Source: Branchiostoma floridae
Taxonomy: Eukaryota > Chordata > Leptocardii > Amphioxiformes > Branchiostomatidae
Assembly (NCBI RefSeq): GCF_000003815.2
Contig: NC_049982.1
Location: forward strand, 25,327,326-25,351,625
Direction: 5' to 3'
DNA: 24,300 nt
Both the position numbers and the translations under genes were made by a program. Shown piece by piece: positions 18,001 to 24,300 of this stretch. How positions within the stretch are numbered: position 1 is the first letter of the stretch; the number at the start of each line of letters is the position of its first letter. The notes under the pieces are model-generated. The model made no database searches and had not been told where the DNA came from. It saw only the letters and a list, made by a program, of their open reading frames with translations.

Positions 18001-19387
18001 CCGATAGCTCCATGTTTTGAAGCACCGCCTGTCACGGCAACGGGTAGGGTGATAACTTAAGACTGAGATTGTAGCTTAGGGTTCAAGTTCCGGCCCGGCA
18101 CACTTGGTATGGTTGGAAAGGTCGCTTAACAAGGACTTGAAAGATGCAAACCGCAAAATTCTCGGATACTTCCTTCTCGAGATATTCTTGAGCATACGGA
18201 CTGTTTTTAGGTGCAACAGATAGCTCCATTTTTTGAAGCACCGCCTGTCTTGGCAACGGGTAGGGTGATGACTTAAGACTGAGATTGTAGCTTATGGTTC
18301 AAGTTCCGGCCCGGCACACTTGGTATGGTTGGAAAGGTCGCATAGCAAGGACTTGAAAGATGCAAACCGAAAAATTCTCGGATACTTCCTTCTCGAGATA
18401 TTTTTGAGCATACGGACTCTATTTAGGCGCAACCGATAGCTCCATGTTTTGAAGCACCGCCTGTCACGGCAACGGGTAGGGTGATAACTTAAGACTGAGA
18501 TTGTAGCTTAGGGTTCAAGTTCCGGCCCGGCACACTTGGTATGGTTGGAAAGGTCGCTTAGCAAGGACTTGAAAGATGCAAACCGCAAAATTCTCGGATA
18601 CTTCCTTCTTGAGATATTCTTGAGCATACGGACTCTATTTAGGCGCAACCGATAGCTCCATTTATTGAAGCACCGCCTGTCACGGCAACGGGTAGGGTGA
18701 TGACTTAAGACTGAGATTGTAGCTAAGGGTTCAAGTTCCGGCCCGGCACACTTGGTATGGTTGGAAAGGTCGCTTAGCAAGGACTTGAAAGATGCAAACC
18801 GCAAAATTCTCGGATACTTCCTTCTCGAGATATTCTTGAGCATACGGACTCTATTAGCGCAACCGATAGCTCCATTTTTTGGTGCACCGTCTGTCACGGC
18901 AACGGGTAGGGTGATGACTTAAGACTGAGATTGTAGCTTAGGGTTCAAGTTCCGGCCCGGCACACTTGGTATGGTTGGAAAGGTCGCTTAGCAAGGACTT
19001 GAAATATGCAAACCGCAAAATTCTCGGATACTTCCTTCTCGAGATACTCTTGAGCATACGGACTCTATTTAGGCGCAACCGATAGCTCCATTTTTTCAAG
19101 CGACGCCTTTCACGGCAACGGGTAGGGTGATGACTTAAGACTGAGATTGTAGCTTAGGGTTCAAGTTCCGGCCCGGCACACTTGGTATGGTTGGAAAGGT
19201 CGCTTAGCAAGAAATTGAAAGATGCAAACCGCAAAATTCTCGCATACTTCTCGAGATATTCTTGAGCATACGGACTCTATTTAGGCGCAACCGATAGCTC
19301 CTTTATTGGTGCACCGCCTGTCATGGCAACGGGTAGGGTGATGACTTAAGACTGAGATTGTAGCTTAGGGTTCAAGTTCCGGCCCGG

Positions 19388-19730
19388 CACACTTGGAATG
19401 GTTGGAAAGGTCGCTTAGCAAGGAATTGAAAGATGCAAACCGCAAAATTCTCGGATACTTCCTTCTCGAGATATTCTTGAGCATACGGACTCTATTTAGG
19501 CGCAACCTATAGCTCCATTTATTGAAGCACCGCCTGTCGCTTAGCAAGGAATTGAAAGATGCAATTTGCAAATTTCTCGGATACTTCCTTCTCGAGATAT
19601 TCTTGAGCATACGGACTCTGTTTAGGCGCAACCGATAGCTCCATTTTTTGGTGCACCGCCTGTCACGGCAAAGGGTAGGGTGATGACTTAAGACTAAGAT
19701 TGTAGCTTAGGGTTCAAGTTCCGGCCCGGC
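19388..19730. repeat. Satellite unit with a 90-bp internal deletion
   Basis: The landmark spacing here is 342, that is 432 minus 90. At about 19538 CCGCCTGTC joins directly to GCTTAGCAAGG, deleting the stretch that normally lies between CTGTC and AAGGTC. The two joined points share GTC, suggesting a microhomology or replication-slippage deletion. Confidence 0.9.
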
Positions 19731-20686
19731 ACACTTGGTATGGTTGGAAAGGTCACTTAGCAAGGACTTGAAAGAGGCAAACCGCAAAATTCTGGCATAC
19801 TTCCTTCTCGAGATATTCTTGAGCATACGGACTCTATTTAGGCGCAACCGATAGCTCCATTTTTTGAAGGACCGCCTGTCACGGCAACGTGTAGGGTGAT
19901 GACTTAAGACTGAGATTGTAGCTAAGGGTTAAAGCTCCGGCCCGGCACATTTGGTATGGTTGGAAAGGTCGCATAGCAAGGACTTGAAAAATGCAAACCG
20001 CAAAATTCTCGGATACTTCCTTCTCGAGATATTCTTGAGCATACGGACTCTATTTAGGCCCAACCGATAGCTCCATTTTTTGAAGCACCGCCTGTCACGG
20101 CGACTGGTAGGGTGATGACTTAAGACTGAGATTGTAGCTTAGGGTTCAAGTTCCGGCCCGGCACACTTGGTATGGTTGGAAAGGTCGCTTATTAAGGACT
20201 TGAAAGATGCAAACCGCAAAATTCTCGGATACTTCCTTCTCGAGATATTCTTGAGCATACGGACTCTATTTAGTCGCAACCGATAGCTCCATTTATTGAA
20301 GCACCGCCTGTCACGGCAACGGGTAGGGTGATGACTTAAGACTGAGATTGTAGCTTAGGGTTCAAGTTCCGGCCCGGCACACTTGGTATGGTTGGAAAGG
20401 TCGCTTAGCAAGGACTTGAAAGATGCAAACCGCAAAATTCTCGCATACTTCATTCTCGAAATATTCATGAGCATACGGACTCTATTTAGGCGCAACCGAT
20501 AGCTCCATTTATTGGTGCACCGCCTGTCACGGCAACGGGTAGGGTGGTGACTTCAGAATGATATTGTAGCTTAGGGTTCAAGTTCCGGCCCGGCACACTT
20601 GGTATGGTTGGAAAGGTAGCTTAGCAAGGAATTGAAAAATGCCAACCGCAAAATTCTCGGATACTTCCTTCTCAAGATATTCTTGA

Positions 20687-21540
20687 GCATTCGGACTCTA
20701 TTTAGGCGCAACCGATAGCTCCATATTTTGAAGTACCGCCTGTCACGGCAACTGGTAGGGTGATGACTTAAGACTGAGATTGTAGCTTAGGGTTCAAGTT
20801 CCGGCCCGGCACACTTGGTATGGTTGGAAAGGTCGCTTAGCAAGGACTTGAAAGAGGCAAACCGCAAAATTCTCGGATACTTCCTTCTCGAGATATTCTT
20901 GAGCATACGGACTCTATTTAGGCGCAACCGATAGCTCCATTTATTGAAGCACCGCCAGTCACGGCAACGGGTAGGATGATGACGTATGGCTGAGATTGTA
21001 GCTTAGGGTTCAAGTTCCGGCCCGGCACACTTGGTATGGTTGGAAAGGTTGCTAAGCAAGGAATTGAAAGATGCAAACCGCAAAATTCTCGGATACTTCC
21101 TTCTCGAGATATTCTTGAGCATTCGGACTCTATTTAGGCGCAACCGATAGCTCCATATTTTGAAGTACCGCCTGTCACGGCAACTGGTAGGGTGATGACT
21201 TAAGACTGAGATTGTAGCTTAGGGTTCAAGTTCCGGCCCGGCACACTTGGTATGGTTGGAAAGGTCGCTTAGCAAGGACTTGAAAGAGGCAAACCGCAAA
21301 ATTCTCGGATACTTCCTTCTCGAGATATTCTTGAGCATACGGACTCTATTTAGGCGCAACCGATAGCTCCATTTATTGAAGCACCGCCAGTCACGGCAAC
21401 GGGTAGGATGATGACGTATGGCTGAGATTGTAGCTTAGGGTTCAAGTTCCGGCCCGGCACACTTGGTATGGTTGGAAAGGTCGCTAAGCAAGGAATTGAA
21501 AGATGCAAACCGCAAAATTCTCGGAAACTTCCTTCTCGAA
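20687..21540. repeat. Two-monomer higher-order repeat, two copies
   Basis: A pair of monomers with a shared set of private variants is repeated at offset 432: GCATTCGGACTC (20687 and 21119), CATATTTTGAAGTACCGCC, CGGCAACTGGTAGGG, AAAGAGGCAAACC, CACCGCCAGTCACGG and GATGATGACGTATGGCTGAG. The copies match almost exactly, and the match ends near 21525. This shows recent unequal exchange or amplification by dimers. Confidence 0.85.
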
Positions 21541-24300
21541 ATATTCTTGAGCATACGGACTCTATTTAGGCGCAACCGATAGCTCCATATTTTAAAGCAT
21601 CGCCTGTCACGGCAACGGGTAGGGTGATGACTTCGGAATGAGATTGTAGCTTAGGGTTCAAGTTCCGGCCCGGCACACTTGGTATGGTTGGAAAGGTCGC
21701 TTAGCAAGGACTTGAAAGATGCAAACCGCAAAATTCTCGGATACTTCCTTCTCGAGATATTCTTGAGCATACGGACTCTATTTAGGCGCAACCGATAGCT
21801 GCATTTTTTGAAGCACCGCCTGTCACGGCAACGGGTAGGGTGATGACTTAAGACTGAGATTTTAGCTTAGGGTTCAAGTTCAGGCCCGGCACACTTGGTA
21901 TGGTTGGAAAGGTCGCTTAGTAAGGACTTGAAAGATGCAAACCGCAAAATTCTCGGATACTTCCTTCTCGAGATATTCTTGAGCATACGGACTCTATTTA
22001 GGCGCAACCGATAGCTCCATTTTTTGAAGCACCACCTGTCACGGCAACGGGTAGGGTGATGACTTAAGGCTGAGATTGTAGCCTAGGGTTCAAGTTCCGG
22101 CCCGGCACACTTGGTATGGTTGGAAAGGTCGCTTAGCAAGGACTTGAAAGATGCCAACCGCAAAATTCTCGGATACTTCCTTCTCGAGATATTCTTGAGC
22201 ATACGGACTCTATTTAGGCGCAACCGATAGCTCCATTTATTGAAGCACCGCCTGTCACGGCAACGGGTAGGGTGATGACTTAAGACTGAGATTGTAGCTA
22301 AGGGTTCAAGTTCCGGCCCGGCACACTTGGTATGGTTGGAAAGGTCGCATAGCAAGGACTTGAAAGATGCAAACCGCAAAATTGTCGGATACTTCCTTTT
22401 CTAGATATTCTTGAGCATACGGACTCTATTTAGGCGCAACCGATACCTCCATTATTGGTGCACCGCCTGTCATGGCCAAAGATAGGTTGATGACTTAAGA
22501 CTGAGATTGTACTTTAGGGTTCAAATTCCGGCCCGGCACACTTGGTATGGTTGGAAAGTTCGCCTAGCAAGGACTTGAAAGATCCAACCCGCAAAATTCT
22601 CGGATACTCCTTCTCGAGATATTCTTGAGCATACGGACTCTATTTAGGCGCAAACGATAGCTCCATTTTTTGGTGCACCGCCTGTCACTGCAACGGGTAG
22701 GGTGATGACTTAAGACTGAGATTTTAGCTTAGGCTTCAAGTTCCTGCCCGGCACACTTGGTATGGTCGGAAAGGTCGCTTAGCACGGACTTGAAAGATGC
22801 AAACCGCAAAATTCTCGGATACTTCCTTCTCGAGATATTCTTGAGCATACGGACTCTATTTAGGCGCAACCGATAGCTCCATTTTTTAAAGCACCACCTG
22901 TCACGGTAATGGGTAGGGTGATGACTTCAGAATTAAATTGTAGCTTAGGGTTCAAGTTCCGGCCCGGCACACTTGGTATGGTTGGAAAGGTCGCTTAGCA
23001 AGGACTTGAAAGAAGCAAACCGCAAAATTCTCGGATACTTCCTTCTCGAGATATTCTTGAGCATACGGACTCTGTTTAGGCGCAACCGATAGCTCCATTT
23101 ATTGAAGCACCGCCTGTCACGGCAACGGGTAGGGTGATGACTTAAGACTGAGATTGTAGCTTAGGGTTCAAGTTCCGGCCCGGCACACTTGGTATGGTTG
23201 GAAAGGTCGCTTAGCAAGGACTTGAAAGATGCAAACCGCAAAATTCTCGGATACTTCCTTCTCGAGATATTCTTGAGCATACGGACTCTATTTAGGCGCA
23301 ACCGATAGCTGCATTTTTTGAAGCACCACCTGTCACGGCAACGGGTAGGGTGATGCCTTAAGACTGAGATTGTAGCTTAGGGTTCAAGTTCCGTCCCGGC
23401 ACACTTGGTATGGTTGGAAAGGTCGCTTAGCAAGGACTTGAAAGATGCAAACCGCAAAATTCTCGCATACTTCCTTCTCGAGATATTCTTGAGCATACGG
23501 ACTCTATTTAGGCGCACCCGACAGCTCTATTTTTTGGTGCACCGCCTGTCACGGCAAAGGGTAGGGTGATGACTTAAGACTGAGATTGTAGCTTAGGGTT
23601 CAAGTTCCGGCCCGGCACACTTAGTATGGTTGGAAAGGTCGCTTAGCAAGGACTTGAAAGATGCAAACCGCAAAATTCTCGAATACTTCCTTCTCGAGAT
23701 ATTCTTGAGCATACGGACTATTTAGGCGCAACCGATAGCTCCATTTTTTGAAGCACCGCCTGTCACGGCAACGGGTAGGGTGATGACTCAAGACTGAGAT
23801 TGTAGCTTAGGGTTCAAGTTCCGGTCCGGCAAACTTGGTATGGTTGGAAAGGTCGCTTAGCAAGGACTTGAAAGATGCAAACCGCAATATTCTCTGATAC
23901 TTTCTTCTCGAGATATTCTTGAGCATACGGACTCTCTTTAGGCGCAACCGATAGCTCCATTTTTTGAAGATCCGCCTGTCACGGCAACGGGTAGGGTGAT
24001 AAGACTGAGATTGTAGCTTAGGGTTCAAGTTCCGGCCCGGCACACTTGGTATGGTTAGAAAGGTCGCTTAGCAAGGACTTGAAAGTTGCAAACTGTAAAA
24101 TTCCCGGATACTTCCTTCTCGAGATATTCTTGAGCATAAGGACTCTATTTAGGCGCAACCGGTAGCTCCATTTTTTGGTGCACCGTCTGTCACGGCAACG
24201 GGTAGGGTGATGACTTAAGACTGAGATTGTAGCTTAGGGTTCAAGTTTCGGCCCGGCACACTTGGTATGGTTGGAAAAGGTTGCTTAGCAACGACTTCAA

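Larger units (their letters stand above)
18001..24300. repeat. 216-bp satellite, array 2 (about 29 copies, open-ended)
   Basis: CACACTTGG or a one-base variant recurs from 18099 to 24257; most spacings are exactly 216, with 211, 214 or 215 where small deletions occurred. Monomers differ by a few percent. Typical landmarks in order are TTGGTATGGTTGG, GCAAACCGCAAAATTCTCGG, CTCGAGATATTCTTGAG, CCGATAGCTCCATTTTTTG, GCCTGTCACGGCAACGGGTA and GGGTTCAAGTTCCGG. Because 216 is divisible by three, a minus-strand frame of about 71 codons recurs in every unit, but most copies have TAA at the same place and variants change residues freely, so it is not treated as a gene. The array continues past the window end. 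Confidence 0.98.

Noticed and set aside
18508-24043. Recurring minus-strand frames (MRLNRVRMLKNISRRKY-type) in the satellite
   Set aside because: They exist because 216 is a multiple of three. Most units have TAA at the same position; units that read through have a TTA variant, and residue-changing differences are common.
18001-24300. CENP-B box in the satellite (GGTATGGTTGGAAAGG looked similar)
   Set aside because: The essential TTCG and CGGG parts of the 17-bp box are not present; only the central GTTGGAA matches.
2131-24300. CRISPR-like array because of regular repeats
   Set aside because: The repeats are head-to-tail 216-bp monomers with no short-repeat/unique-spacer pattern, in eukaryotic DNA.
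18001-24300. tRNA gene signalled by GGTTCAAGTTC
   Set aside because: No cloverleaf can be drawn: the box A-like motif lies downstream of it, and the G53-C61 pair would be G-T.

Overview
This is a eukaryotic, almost certainly metazoan, genomic scaffold: two runs of N (assembly gaps), no bacterial-style gene packing, many dispersed and tandem repeats, and one gene with recognisable splice sites, TATA box and poly(A) signal. The style of several repeats (inverted-repeat elements rich in GCCGA/TCGGC, the CCAAGGAGGT fold-back, the GCATGCTCCCCGGGAAA family) reminds me of lancelet (Branchiostoma) DNA; that is recollection, not proof.

Layout. 1-568: a 288-bp segment present twice in tandem, the first copy carrying a perfect 21-bp hairpin. 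927-1026: 100-N gap. 1386-2126: about 3.6 copies of a ~205-bp tandem repeat. 2131-3863: eight copies of a 216-bp satellite. 3864-18000: a 14.1-kb island of non-satellite DNA. 18001 to the window end: about 29 more copies of the same satellite in the same orientation, continuing beyond the window. The satellite breaks off and resumes at the same place in the monomer, so the island is flanked by a 5-bp direct repeat, CCGAT.

Inside the island are: two inverted copies of a ~0.5-0.7 kb repeat (A: 4704-5215 and 14482-15217); a second repeat (B) at 5228-5795 with inverted copies inside a near-perfect 1885-bp tandem duplication (8626-10510 and 10511-12395); a terminal-inverted-repeat element (15783-16664) with truncated relatives at 6566-6645 and in each 1885-bp unit; a smaller inverted-repeat element (about 7325-7725); and a 133-nt near-palindrome (15571-15703).

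The one gene I can support is on the minus strand, 14430 to about 12800, in three exons: an untranslated exon 1 after a TATA/initiator pair, exon 2 with signal peptide, arginine-rich segment and acidic helix, and a short exon 3 ending in YARRRR-stop. Its predicted product is an 86-residue secreted, cysteine-free precursor of unknown family, with the layout of a cationic peptide plus acidic propiece. Directly upstream of its TATA box lies a 51-bp minisatellite, each unit with a CCAAT box, belonging to repeat A. Nearly all other open frames here are short, lie in repeats or gaps, and do not look like genes.
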